Origin: CAYRFF01 sp964423575
GTDB taxonomy: Bacteria; Bacteroidota; Bacteroidia; Chitinophagales; Saprospiraceae
Direction of reading: 5' to 3'
DNA: 64,000 bases
Assembly (NCBI GenBank): GCA_964423575.1
Contig: CAYRFF010000011.1
Coordinates: forward strand, 8,470 to 72,469
Position numbers and translations under genes: made by a program
Part shown: positions 43,616 through 53,263 of the stretch, one piece after another
Numbering within the stretch: the stretch's first letter is position 1
Layout of the letters: the number at the start of each line of letters is the position of its first letter
The notes under the pieces: model-generated
Database searches by the model: none
What the model was told of the DNA's origin: nothing
The model's input: only the letters and a program-made list of their open reading frames with translations

Positions 43616-44449
43616 TTAAAGTAAATAAAACACAAGGAATACAAAGACCCAGACCAAGTCAACAAAGTGCCAGAACAAGCCAATTTTCTCGACCATTTTG
43701 TATCCATTTTTCCGCTTCACATAGACACCGCTCAATACGTTAATCGTCATAATTAACAACAGTGTAATTCCGATACTCACGTGAAACCCATGAAAGCCGG
43801 TTATAAAAAAGAATAAAGCTCCCCAAGCACGAGGACCAAAGGCTTGTTGTTTTATCACACCTTCGTCCGTCTGATATTTTAACGGTTGCCATTCTCCATC
43901 AACTTTGTGGATAAGATATGTATCTCCTACATCAAATCGATCGCCAGCACTAATAGCTCCACCATCACCTTCGAGATAAGTTCCGGATTCAACATGCGCT
44001 CCAAAAGGATTAGTCATCACGGTGACATGTTCTTTACCGATAAGGTTATTCCATTCCCAAGCCTGACATCCTAGAAAAGCTGTACCACCTAAGAAGGTTA
44101 AAAACAACCAAAAAGCAGTTCCTCGCCTATTTTCTCTCTGTCCTTCTTGTACTGCCCTCACCATCGTAACTGAACTGGCAATAAGCACAAAGGACATGAA
44201 AGTCACAAATATCAAAGGAGCATTTTCAATACCAAATGGTGCATTGGTAAACATGAAATCTGATTGTGGCCAAGTGGGGCTACTAAATCGTAGTGCACCA
44301 TAAGCTGCCAAAAATCCGGTAAAGGTAAAAGCATCTGATAACAAAAAGTACCACAGCATCATTTTACCATATTCCACATCCCATGGAGACTTACCACTAC
44401 TCCAGATGTTTTCTTTCGTTTCTTCTTTAACTATTGCTGTTTCCGTCAT
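43616..44449 (-). CDS. Cytochrome c oxidase subunit III
   Basis: A 277-residue integral membrane protein of the heme-copper oxidase subunit III family. Family markers are KMMLWYFLLSDAFTFTGFLA near the start and the C-terminal block FFFITGFHGFHVSIGITLLL and WHFVDLVWVFVFLVFYLL. A long extracytoplasmic insertion (about 130-190) sits between the third and fourth helices. The operon has a second, shorter subunit III gene 11 bases upstream; paired subunit III genes are usual in Bacteroidota. Confidence 0.94.
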   Translation of the reverse strand: MTETAIVKEETKENIWSSGKSPWDVEYGKMMLWYFLLSDAFTFTGFLAAYGALRFSSPTWPQSDFMFTNAPFGIENAPLIFVTFMSFVLIASSVTMVRAVQEGQRENRRGTAFWLFLTFLGGTAFLGCQAWEWNNLIGKEHVTVMTNPFGAHVESGTYLEGDGGAISAGDRFDVGDTYLIHKVDGEWQPLKYQTDEGVIKQQAFGPRAWGALFFFITGFHGFHVSIGITLLLIMTINVLSGVYVKRKNGYKMVEKIGLFWHFVDLVWVFVFLVFYLL

Positions 44450-44460
44450 TGATTAACTAT

Positions 44461-45021
44461 TTAACGCTGTAATAGGAAAAAGATTAATAAATAAATCCAC
44501 AGGATATCGACAAAATGCCAATACTGCAAAACCAGTTGAAATCGGAATCTCCGTTTCTCTGAAACATAAAACTTTAGCGATAAAGCATGAAATGTCGCAA
44601 CTGACAAGGCAGTAATCCCCCCAAGTACGTGCAATACATGTATTGCTGTAATAAGGTAGACAAAGCTCGCAGAAGGGTTTCCATTAATGAAAATTCCAGT
44701 CGAAGATAACTTTAGCCATCCAAGATATTGGAAGACAACAAAGCTTATTCCAAGGACTAAGGCCAATAAAAGGAAACTCACATATTTCTTCTTTATTCCT
44801 TTCTTATAGGAGTTATAGGAGTACTGAAGGCTAAGACTACTTAGCAACATCACCCCGGTACTAAAAAGAAACTCTATCGGTAAAGAAAAATGCAACCAGT
44901 TCCCGGCAGCTCTACGTACAATATAAGCACTTGTAAAGGCCATAAACATCATTGTAATAGATGCAAATGACAACCAGAGCGCAAATTGTGCCGGATTAAT
45001 TCTACTTTGTCTTGCTATCAT
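44461..45021 (-). CDS. Heme-copper oxidase subunit III, short paralogue
   Basis: A 186-residue protein with five helices. AQFALWLSFASITMMFMAFT, TAIHVLHVLGGITALSV and YWHFVDILWIYLLIFFLL are subunit III signatures. It overlaps the ctaB stop by 4 bases and is followed by the longer subunit III gene after 11 bases. Which of the two occupies the subunit III site, or whether both do, cannot be read from sequence. Confidence 0.92.
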   Translation of the reverse strand: MIARQSRINPAQFALWLSFASITMMFMAFTSAYIVRRAAGNWLHFSLPIEFLFSTGVMLLSSLSLQYSYNSYKKGIKKKYVSFLLLALVLGISFVVFQYLGWLKLSSTGIFINGNPSASFVYLITAIHVLHVLGGITALSVATFHALSLKFYVSEKRRFRFQLVLQYWHFVDILWIYLLIFFLLQR

Positions 45022-45905
45022 AACATTAACCCTATAAACATAACTATCAACACAATCGGAAGATAGATAAATGAACCAAACATAAGTCTCCGGGCAGTCT
45101 TATCATCTCCTACCCTATAAAAGACAATTGCCTGGTATAAATAAATAAGTGAAGTAATCAATACTAATACCATAGTAATTACACCCATTTCAGGGATTAC
45201 TAATAGCATCACAGATGCGGGTATCAGAACTGCGGTATACAAAATTGTATGGAACCCTACTTCTTTAGTCTTTTGATTTTCTTTCGATGGCAGCAATTTG
45301 AAACCTGCTACGGTATAATCATCATGGGCCAACCATGCAATTGCCCAGAAATGAGCAAATTGCCAGAAAAATTGTATCGTAAACAACAATATTGCCAGAG
45401 GAGTAATACTCCCTGTAACGGAAACAACACCGATTACAACAGGTAGGGCTCCAGGAAATGCACCCACATGTACGGCAAATGGTGTAATTCTTTTCAGAGG
45501 AGTATAAAGGAATGCATAACTTATCAATGCAAGCACTCCTATTATTGCACTGATAGCATTAATAGAGGCAAGCAAACTCACACCTACTATACTAAAAATT
45601 CCGGCAATTATTACTGCCTTATTTCTTGAGATTCTATCAGCTGGCAGAGGTCTATCTTCGGTCCGCTTCATCTGCGCATCGTATGACTTCTCCAATATCT
45701 GGTTAAAAATATTAGATGCACCGGTAGTTAGAAATCCTCCCAGGGCAAGAAATAGTAGATTAAGCCAGGAAAAGGAATTTATAGCTCCGGCAATTAAAGC
45801 GCCAAAAACAGCTGAGAAAACGACAAGTAGGTTAAGTCTCAGTTTTACCATTTGACTTAAATCTCTCGCCCATTTGAACTCAAGTGATTTAGTAGCTTGA
45901 TCCAT
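45018..45905 (-). CDS. ctaB: Heme o synthase (protoheme IX farnesyltransferase)
   Basis: UbiA-type prenyltransferase that adds farnesyl to heme b to make heme o, the precursor of heme a. Eight to nine helices; the Asp-rich motif NIFNQILEKSYDAQMKRTED and RPLPADRIS, then WAIAWLAHDDYTVAGFKLLP for the second. I start at ATG 45905 (295 residues); a TTG at 45947 would add 14 residues. It lies between coxA and the first subunit III gene, so heme a supply is co-expressed with the oxidase. Confidence 0.94.
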   Translation of the reverse strand: MDQATKSLEFKWARDLSQMVKLRLNLLVVFSAVFGALIAGAINSFSWLNLLFLALGGFLTTGASNIFNQILEKSYDAQMKRTEDRPLPADRISRNKAVIIAGIFSIVGVSLLASINAISAIIGVLALISYAFLYTPLKRITPFAVHVGAFPGALPVVIGVVSVTGSITPLAILLFTIQFFWQFAHFWAIAWLAHDDYTVAGFKLLPSKENQKTKEVGFHTILYTAVLIPASVMLLVIPEMGVITMVLVLITSLIYLYQAIVFYRVGDDKTARRLMFGSFIYLPIVLIVMFIGLML

Positions 45906-45959
45906 AGCAACGTCTGTCTTTCCGATATGTCTTCCTTCCTGATTCAATTTATCTTAGTT

Positions 45960-47819
45960 TCACTCAGTTTTACCATCATCCAATTCGCCTTCAGCCAAAG
46001 GCACTACTTGAGGTATATAATCCACATCACTTCCAGGCTTGGAGTAGTCATAAGGCCATCTGTATACAGTAGGAATTTTACCTTCCCAGTTACCATGAAT
46101 TCTTTCTATAGGTGTAGTCCACTCAAGCGTATTGGCACCCCATGGGTTCTTGACCGTCATCTTCTTACCATGCCAGATACTATAAAAGAAGTTAACAACA
46201 AAAATCAACTGCGCCCCAATTCCTATAATAGCACAAACAGTGATGAATGCGTTTATATCTCCAAAATGTCTGAATGTCTCAAAGTTATCAAAGTTATAAT
46301 ATCTTCTTGGCACTCCGGCTACTCCCAGATAGTGCATAGGCCAGAACACACCGTAAGCAGCACAGATAGTTATCCAGAAGTGCAGTTTTCCAAGTGTTTC
46401 ATTCATAAAGCGACCGTACATCTTAGGATACCAGTGATAAACTCCAGCTATCATACCAAAAATGGAAGCAACCCCCATTACAAGGTGGAAGTGGGCAACA
46501 ATAAAGTAAGTATCATGCTCCTGGATGTCCAAGGCAGCATTCCCCATAAAGATACCGGTCAACCCTCCGGAAATAAATACGGAAACAAAACCTATGCTGA
46601 ATAACATGGCTGAATTAAACCGTATACTTCCACCCCATATAGTTGTAATCCAGTTAAATACCTTGACCGAGGATGGTAAACCGATAAGAATCGTGAAAAG
46701 CATAAATACAGATGCTACGAACGGGTTAATACCAGAAACGAACATGTGGTGCGCCCACACGATCATAGACAAGAACCCAATTGCTCCCAGGGAATAAACC
46801 ATCGCCTTATAACCAAAAATCGGTTTACGCGCATTCACTGATAAAATATCAGACACGATACCCATCGCAGGCAAAATTGCAATATAAACCTCCGGGTGTC
46901 CAAGGAACCAGAACAAATGCTGGTATAGGATCGGAGATCCACCTACGTGATCCAGTGGTTGACCACCGATATAAATATTACTTAAGAAAAAGCTTGTATC
47001 GATAATTCTATCTGCCATAAGCATAAAGAAACCGGATGCGAGCACAGGGAATGATAATAAACCTACGATTGCAGTAATCAAAATTCCCCACATAGTCAGC
47101 GGCATTTTCCACATAGTCATCCCTTTAGTACGCATATTCAGAATCGTAGCAATATAGTTAATACCGCCGAGAACCACTGAAACAACAAAGAAGGTCAATG
47201 ACCATAACCATAAGCCCATCCCAGTTCCGGATCCACTCGAGGCTTCAGGCAAAGCAGATAAAGGTGGATATGCCACCCAACCACCGGCAAACGGTCCAGT
47301 ACTTACGAATAGAGAAAGGAACATCAATACACTCGCAAGGAAGAAGAACCAGTACGAAAGTAAATTAACAAATGGCGCCGCCATATCTCTAGCTCCGATT
47401 TGCAAGGGCACAAGGAGGTTAGCATAGGTACCACTTAATCCTGCTGTCAAAACAAAGAAAATAAGTACAGTTCCGTGCATCGTAACCATAGCATGGAAGA
47501 ACTGTGGTGACAGTGTTCCTACCCCGTCAGAGCTAATGATAATCCACTTTCCGAGAATTGGCTTTAACCAAGCAAGACTCGCTTCCGGGAATCCCAGCTG
47601 CATTCTAAATACAATTGAAAATGATGCTCCTATCAATGCCCATATTATTCCGGTAATAAGGAATTGCTTGGAAATCATCTTATGATCAGTACTGAAAACA
47701 TATTTGGTAAAAAAGTTAGACTGGTACTTATCGCCATGTTCATGATCGTGAAAATGGTCATCATGTCCGTACTTTTCTATCAATTCATCAGTATTATATA
47801 TTTGAATTACCTCTGACAT
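45960..47819 (-). CDS. coxA: Cytochrome c oxidase subunit I
   Basis: Catalytic subunit with the heme a and heme a3-CuB centre, pumping protons while reducing oxygen. 619 residues, about twelve helices. GHPEVYIAILP (about 303-313) carries the CuB His, the helix VI Glu of A1-type oxidases and the cross-linked Tyr; WAHHMFVSG gives two CuB histidines; HDTYFIVAHFHLVMG gives heme ligands. An unusual His/Asp-rich N-terminal tail (HDDHFHDHEHGDK) precedes the first helix and may bind metal. Preceded by coxB at 52 bases. Confidence 0.97.
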   Translation of the reverse strand: MSEVIQIYNTDELIEKYGHDDHFHDHEHGDKYQSNFFTKYVFSTDHKMISKQFLITGIIWALIGASFSIVFRMQLGFPEASLAWLKPILGKWIIISSDGVGTLSPQFFHAMVTMHGTVLIFFVLTAGLSGTYANLLVPLQIGARDMAAPFVNLLSYWFFFLASVLMFLSLFVSTGPFAGGWVAYPPLSALPEASSGSGTGMGLWLWSLTFFVVSVVLGGINYIATILNMRTKGMTMWKMPLTMWGILITAIVGLLSFPVLASGFFMLMADRIIDTSFFLSNIYIGGQPLDHVGGSPILYQHLFWFLGHPEVYIAILPAMGIVSDILSVNARKPIFGYKAMVYSLGAIGFLSMIVWAHHMFVSGINPFVASVFMLFTILIGLPSSVKVFNWITTIWGGSIRFNSAMLFSIGFVSVFISGGLTGIFMGNAALDIQEHDTYFIVAHFHLVMGVASIFGMIAGVYHWYPKMYGRFMNETLGKLHFWITICAAYGVFWPMHYLGVAGVPRRYYNFDNFETFRHFGDINAFITVCAIIGIGAQLIFVVNFFYSIWHGKKMTVKNPWGANTLEWTTPIERIHGNWEGKIPTVYRWPYDYSKPGSDVDYIPQVVPLAEGELDDGKTE

Positions 47820-47871
47820 AATTATTTTATTTGAAATTTCTTAAACCAAAAATGATTTCAATAATTATTTA

Positions 47872-49014
47872 TTAATCTTCAATTACTCCTTCAGTGTCTT
47901 CTAAAAAGCCGACCTCAATCAACCCCTCCATATCAATTTCCGCATCAGACAACAATGGATCATTTTTAGTCCCCTGAATAGATGATTTATAATAAGAAGA
48001 CTGTTCTTTCAACCAAGCTTCATACTCTTCCTCTGTAACAATTTCAACAATCTTTTTCATAGAGAAGTGGCCGCTTCCGCAAATTTCGGCGCAAGCCAGC
48101 TCATAATTAAACGTCTCCCACAATCTTGGACCACCTGGGTTTTCTGGATCTGAAGGTCTCTGATATTCCTTATATTTTTTTAATTCTTCTTTGTACTCAG
48201 CCGTAGTTTTTATCGGTGTAAATACAAAATAGGTAGGCATACCCGGGACCGCGTCCATTTTCACACGGAAATGTGGTAAATAGAAAGAGTGGATCACATC
48301 TCTTGAATTGATACTCACTCGCACTTTTTTTCCAACAGGCAATACAATTCTGTCAGGCATAAAATCATCATGGTTTGCTTCATCTGTCCAATCTTGCCCT
48401 AATGGATTTATACCAGTAATTTCTCTAAAGTTCTTTTGTCCAAACTTACCATCAGCACCGGGATAGCGTAGAATCCATGAGTACTGCATACCTGTCGCCT
48501 CAATTTCAATTACTTCATCATCAGCAGTAATATCTTTCATTGTAGTAATCCAGGTATCTACACCATAAATAGCAAGAGCACCCAATACGATTCCCGGCAA
48601 GGCAGTCCATAATAGCTCCAGCTTATTATTATACGGGAAGAACTTCGCCTTTTTCCCATTTCTTGCTCTAAATCTATAAGAGAAATAGAAAAGCATTATT
48701 TGAGTAGCGAAGAATACGATTCCTGTAATAATCAGAGTGATGTGGAAGCTAAAGTCAAGTCTTAAGCCATGCTGTGATGCAGATTCATGCGGTCCATACC
48801 CAAACATAAAATTCTTATAATAGTATGTTGATATTATTACTGCTAACAGAAACACCACCATAAAAACTATAGAGAGTCTTGAATGCCAGTAATTGGAATC
48901 TTCCTGAACTGCTTTCTCACCTTTAATACGACCCGCTACTTCACTGACCTTTCCGATCTGCAAAATAATGATTACCAAAAGGATAATACATAGTAAAATT
49001 ATAATCGCTGTCAT
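47872..49014 (-). CDS. coxB: Cytochrome c oxidase subunit II
   Basis: Electron-entry subunit with the CuA centre. 380 residues: an extra N-terminal helix (about 2-20), two subunit II helices (about 47-64 and 93-112), and a periplasmic cupredoxin domain. The CuA ligands are complete: His242 (VIHSFYLPHF) and CAEICGSGHFSM (Cys308, Cys312, His316, Met319). An insertion of about 30 residues (YKEELKKYKEYQRPSDPENP) precedes the CuA loop. No C-terminal cytochrome c domain, so electrons must come from a separate carrier or from ActE. Confidence 0.96.
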   Translation of the reverse strand: MTAIIILLCIILLVIIILQIGKVSEVAGRIKGEKAVQEDSNYWHSRLSIVFMVVFLLAVIISTYYYKNFMFGYGPHESASQHGLRLDFSFHITLIITGIVFFATQIMLFYFSYRFRARNGKKAKFFPYNNKLELLWTALPGIVLGALAIYGVDTWITTMKDITADDEVIEIEATGMQYSWILRYPGADGKFGQKNFREITGINPLGQDWTDEANHDDFMPDRIVLPVGKKVRVSINSRDVIHSFYLPHFRVKMDAVPGMPTYFVFTPIKTTAEYKEELKKYKEYQRPSDPENPGGPRLWETFNYELACAEICGSGHFSMKKIVEIVTEEEYEAWLKEQSSYYKSSIQGTKNDPLLSDAEIDMEGLIEVGFLEDTEGVIED

Positions 49015-49059
49015 GTCTAAATTAGATTTATCGCTTTATATCTATTCAATATTAATTCA

Positions 49060-50304
49060 TCAGGCTTCATGATGGAAACTCTCCTCAAGATATGGATCTC
49101 TCATAGGAATCAAAGACGCCTTAGTCAGAGCTCTCAATATCACTATAAGGAACAGTGATAAAAAGCCAAGGAAAACTCCTATCTCCAAAAGGCCAGGCAT
49201 AGTAAAACCAGGAATAAATGAAGCCGTTTCCACTGCAGCTCCTCCTAGGCCTTTTATCTCATCAGAAGCGTGTAGTATTCCCGGTACAGCCATTAGGAAT
49301 GTATCTAGATAGTGACCAAAGAATACAACAACAGAAGTAAAAATCAATGTACCATATTTTTTCTTAGTATCATTTCTCATAAGTACGATAAAAGGTACAG
49401 CAAAGTTTATTACAAAGTTAGCTGCGAATAAAACCGGATACTTATCTAATCTTGTCTTAAAGTAAACAGTCTCTTCACCGATATTACTAAACCAAATCAA
49501 CATATACTGGGAGAACCATAGATATGCCCAGAAAATAGAAAAGGCAAACAAGTATTTACCGAGATCATGTAAGTGCTCGTCAGTAATCGACTTATAGTAA
49601 CCATTAGCTTTAAGCCAGATCAATATAAGTATAGTGAGGCAGAAGGCAGCCACTGCCCAGCTTGTAGCAGTATACCATGCGAATAGCGTACTATACCAAT
49701 GTGAATCCACCGACATCAACCACAACCAGATTAAGGCCGCAGACCCAAATCCAATAAGTGGCAATAGTGCCGAAGACCAGTTTCTAATTCTTTTATGATA
49801 CTCAAATTCGGAAGTTCCATGCTCATCTTCTTCCTTGGATAAAGTGCGTATTTTTCTAGAAACAAACACCCAGGAACCAGCAATAATTAGCGTTCCAAAA
49901 AGATACCAGTTTGCGTTTAAAAATGCTGATTTACTTTGTAAAACAACATCATTTTCAAGAACTCCTTTATCTGTCCAGAGATATAAGCTGTGAAAATTAA
50001 AGTAGTTTCCAAGAGCGATAACGAGAATAAATAGCAATCCTATCGGCAAGAAACTAAAAAATGCTTCCCACAAGCGCTTAAACATAGTGAAAAAGCCAGC
50101 AAAGCCCACTGTATGAGCTGCATACAGGAACATAGTCATAAATGAGATCCCTGAGAAAAACAAACTATTTATCAGGATATTAGTCCAGAATCTGGTATTT
50201 AGTTCATCACTCTTAAAGAAAATGACTACCAGACATATTAAACCTAGAGCTATAAAGCCATATAATATGTTCCGCACTTTGGATGTAAACTCGAACCGGT
50301 TCAT
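49060..50304 (-). CDS. actF: Alternative complex III subunit ActF
   Basis: A 414-residue integral membrane subunit of the quinol:cytochrome c oxidoreductase, with about ten helices. It belongs to the same broad NrfD-like membrane fold as ActC and is paired with it in known structures. LLFILVIALGNYFNFHSLYLW, SVDSHWYSTLFAWYTATSWAV and AYLWFSQYMLIWFSNIGEE are characteristic. Lies between actE and coxB in the usual order. Confidence 0.93.
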   Translation of the reverse strand: MNRFEFTSKVRNILYGFIALGLICLVVIFFKSDELNTRFWTNILINSLFFSGISFMTMFLYAAHTVGFAGFFTMFKRLWEAFFSFLPIGLLFILVIALGNYFNFHSLYLWTDKGVLENDVVLQSKSAFLNANWYLFGTLIIAGSWVFVSRKIRTLSKEEDEHGTSEFEYHKRIRNWSSALLPLIGFGSAALIWLWLMSVDSHWYSTLFAWYTATSWAVAAFCLTILILIWLKANGYYKSITDEHLHDLGKYLFAFSIFWAYLWFSQYMLIWFSNIGEETVYFKTRLDKYPVLFAANFVINFAVPFIVLMRNDTKKKYGTLIFTSVVVFFGHYLDTFLMAVPGILHASDEIKGLGGAAVETASFIPGFTMPGLLEIGVFLGFLSLFLIVILRALTKASLIPMRDPYLEESFHHEA

Positions 50305-50378
50305 ATACTACTTCTTTTTCTTTCTGTATTGTCCTTAATTTAAATTTATTTCTTTTAGATTATAGCTCATCAAGAGTA

Positions 50379-51257
50379 TTAATCTTCGCTTTCTTCTTCA
50401 CCTTCTACCGCGCCTTCTTCCTCAACATCAGGCATTTCCCATTGAAGTGCTTCATAGGCTGAATACATGCCGTTTTCTGCAAATTCTTTCTTCGCTTTTT
50501 CAATTAAGTCAGCAACATCCGCATAAGGGACAGCCTCTTCATTTAGGGTATTTGCGGAAGCGGAATACGTCAAACCTCTCTCCTTAGCTTGCAGAGATCT
50601 GATATAATGGATAACATCCCATCTTTCTTCAAATGATAGCTTAGTATCATAGGGTCCCATTACGTTTTTCCCATACATAATTGCATAATAAAATGCACCT
50701 GCTGTAGTATCAATAAATGCATCTGTAACCAAATTAGTCGGAACAGCCGGATAATGTCCGTCATCTCTCACTAAATAACCATCGCCTTCGCCACCATTCC
50801 CATGGCAGATACCACAATATATTTCATATAAATGCTCACCCTTTTTTAAGCTGGCATCAGTAATCGGAAAAGGATTCTGCCTAATTTCATCAGAAGCCCT
50901 TACTCTATCTTCTTCAGTATCGTCATAATAGAACGGCACAAAACTGTTCATAGGAAGTCCCTTCATAGCTTCTTGATACTTAATGCGTTGTGCATAATCT
51001 CCAGAGCTTGCCAATCCCATATATCCACGCGGCCTAGTCCCTTCTACCGGTTTCCTAGGCTGAGCAAAAGAATGATATTCTTCCGAAGTACCCCAATGGA
51101 TAAAAGAGTAGTAATCGTAATAATTAGCTTTATAGGAAATCGGGTGTCCCATGTCCGGCATATATTCATGACCGGGATGCTTTTTATTATCGCAGGATGA
51201 CAACAAAGTCAGAACTACTACTGATAAGCCGACAAATAATATTCCTTTAATATTCAT
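50379..51257 (-). CDS. actE: Alternative complex III subunit ActE, mono-heme cytochrome c
   Basis: A 292-residue lipoprotein-like cytochrome. A signal sequence with lipobox-like VLTLLSSCDNKK leads to a periplasmic domain with one heme motif, YCGICHGNGGEGDG (about 147-160), and a downstream Met in IMYGKNVMGPYD as likely sixth ligand. The C-terminus is a Glu-rich tail. In alternative complex III this subunit passes electrons onward to the oxidase. Confidence 0.93.
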   Translation of the reverse strand: MNIKGILFVGLSVVVLTLLSSCDNKKHPGHEYMPDMGHPISYKANYYDYYSFIHWGTSEEYHSFAQPRKPVEGTRPRGYMGLASSGDYAQRIKYQEAMKGLPMNSFVPFYYDDTEEDRVRASDEIRQNPFPITDASLKKGEHLYEIYCGICHGNGGEGDGYLVRDDGHYPAVPTNLVTDAFIDTTAGAFYYAIMYGKNVMGPYDTKLSFEERWDVIHYIRSLQAKERGLTYSASANTLNEEAVPYADVADLIEKAKKEFAENGMYSAYEALQWEMPDVEEEGAVEGEEESED

Positions 51258-51274
51258 AATTCTCGATAACCTGT

Positions 51275-51799
51275 TTAAATCAATTTCGTATTTACTGTTG
51301 TAGCGCCTGTCTCATTAAAGAACTCGCTTATATCCTCTCTTGCTTCTCCTTTTACAGTCACGTCAAATGCTATACAGAACTTATCATCTGTTATTCTTCT
51401 GTCAAGCATGGGACTTCTTACTCCAAGCCCCAATCCATTAATCAGATAAAAGGTCACTACCACTCCGATAGCACAGAAAAGAACCGTCAATTCAAATGTA
51501 ATCGGTATATAGGAAAGCGCAGCCCAGAACGGCTTACCCCCAAATACAATAGGCCAGTCAGACACTGAAATCCAGCTCATACCTCCAAAAGCTGTAATCA
51601 AGCCAAGTGCGCCAAATAAAAATCCAACGATATGCAATCTAGACTCCTTCATTCCCAGAGCTTTATCTAAACCGTGGACAGGGAAAGGAGTAAATACATC
51701 AGCAATTTCCAAATCCTTATTCTTAGCTACATCGATAGCCTTAAGCAAGTCCTGCTCATCGTCGTATAATCCGTATTGAATAATATCACCTTTTTTCAT
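51275..51799 (-). CDS. actD: Alternative complex III subunit ActD (DUF3341)
   Basis: A 174-residue protein with a soluble N-terminal part (QYGLYDDEQDLLKAIDVA, DVFTPFPVHGLDKALG) and two membrane helices (about 57-78 and 96-120), typical of DUF3341/ActD. It has a structural role in the complex. Twelve bases after actC and seventeen before actE. Confidence 0.93.
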   Translation of the reverse strand: MKKGDIIQYGLYDDEQDLLKAIDVAKNKDLEIADVFTPFPVHGLDKALGMKESRLHIVGFLFGALGLITAFGGMSWISVSDWPIVFGGKPFWAALSYIPITFELTVLFCAIGVVVTFYLINGLGLGVRSPMLDRRITDDKFCIAFDVTVKGEAREDISEFFNETGATTVNTKLI

Positions 51800-51811
51800 A
51801 ACCGTTTTATA

Positions 51812-53224
51812 TTATGCTTTTTCGTCCTGAAATTGCTTTTCGATAATTCTCTTCTTATGGTCTTCAATGTATTGGTCACCATGAGTCTTCAATATTTCCT
51901 TCACTTCTGCAACAGCGACTACCGGTGCTATACGCACAAAAACCAAATACAACATAAAGAATAAACCTATTGATCCTACAAAAATCGCGATCTCAACCCA
52001 TGAAGGTACATAGTAACTCCAGCTTGAAGGCAAGAAGTCACGTGCCAGAGTAGTTCCGATAATAACAAATCTCTCAAACCACATACCTACGTTTACAAAC
52101 AAGGAAACAATAAAGGTTATGAGGATGCTCCTTCTGATTTTTCTCCACCAGAATAACTGTGGCAGTATCACGTTACAGAACATCATCGAGAAATATGCCC
52201 ACCAGTATGGACCGGTAATTCTGTTATAGAATGCATATTGCTCATAAACGTATCCGGAATACCAAGCTACAAATAACTCACTCAGATAAGCAATCCCCAC
52301 CAAAGTACCAGTCAATAGAATAATCTTGTTCATGGATTCGATGTGAGCTATCGTTATATAGTCTTGTAGATTTAATACTTTTCTTGTTATAATCATCAGT
52401 GTCAATACCATCGCAAATCCGGAGAAAATAGCTCCTGCAACGAAATATGGCGGGAATATGGTCGTATGCCATCCCGGTACCACTGAGGTCGCAAAGTCAA
52501 AAGATACGATTGTATGTACTGATAGTACTAATGGAGTTGAAATACCCGCGAGTAAAAGAACCAAAGATTCAAATCTCTGCCAGTGCTTCGCTGATCCTGT
52601 CCAGCCAAACGAAAGTGTATTATAAAACTTCTCACGCCAGCCTTTGGCTCTGTCTCTTACTGTGGCAAAGTCCGGAACCAAGCCGGTATACCAGAATAAA
52701 AGAGATACAGTGAAATAGGTAGATACTGCGAACACGTCCCACAAGAGCGCCGAGTTAAAGTTTGGCCATAAAGGACCCCTCGTATTTGGATAAGGCATAA
52801 TAAAGAACGCAAGCCATACTCGCCCCATGTGAATAATAGGGAATTGCCCCGCACAAATAACTGCGAATATCGTCATCGCTTCCGCAGCTCGGTTCACGGC
52901 AGTTCTCCACTTCTGTCTAAATAGTAGAAGAATAGCAGAAATCAGAGTACCAGCGTGCCCGATTCCAATCCACCAAACGAAGTTGGTAATATCCCAGCCC
53001 CATCCGATAGTACGGTTCAGGTTCCAGCTACCAATTCCAACCCATATTGTCCAAACAACGCTGAACACGTATAAAGCTGCTCCTGAAACTGCAATAATAA
53101 AAGCAATTATCCAGGAAAGACTCGGAGTCTTTTCTGTAGGAGAGATCAAATCAACTGTGATGTCGTGATAAGTTTTACTTCCTGTTACTAAAGGTTCCCT
53201 TATCGGCGATGCATAAGAACTCAT
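51812..53224 (-). CDS. actC: Alternative complex III subunit ActC (NrfD family)
   Basis: A 470-residue integral membrane protein with about ten helices that carries the quinol-binding site in known complexes. NrfD-like segments include WWIGIGHAGTLISAILLLFRQKW and GRVWLAFFIMPYPNTRGPLW near the likely quinol pocket, VSFDFATSVVPGWHTTIFPP, and FERFVIIGTTLARDFLPSSW. Follows actB by 39 bases. Confidence 0.94.
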   Translation of the reverse strand: MSSYASPIREPLVTGSKTYHDITVDLISPTEKTPSLSWIIAFIIAVSGAALYVFSVVWTIWVGIGSWNLNRTIGWGWDITNFVWWIGIGHAGTLISAILLLFRQKWRTAVNRAAEAMTIFAVICAGQFPIIHMGRVWLAFFIMPYPNTRGPLWPNFNSALLWDVFAVSTYFTVSLLFWYTGLVPDFATVRDRAKGWREKFYNTLSFGWTGSAKHWQRFESLVLLLAGISTPLVLSVHTIVSFDFATSVVPGWHTTIFPPYFVAGAIFSGFAMVLTLMIITRKVLNLQDYITIAHIESMNKIILLTGTLVGIAYLSELFVAWYSGYVYEQYAFYNRITGPYWWAYFSMMFCNVILPQLFWWRKIRRSILITFIVSLFVNVGMWFERFVIIGTTLARDFLPSSWSYYVPSWVEIAIFVGSIGLFFMLYLVFVRIAPVVAVAEVKEILKTHGDQYIEDHKKRIIEKQFQDEKA

Positions 53225-53263
53225 ACGTATCTATACTTTATATACTTTATCAATTTATTCAAA

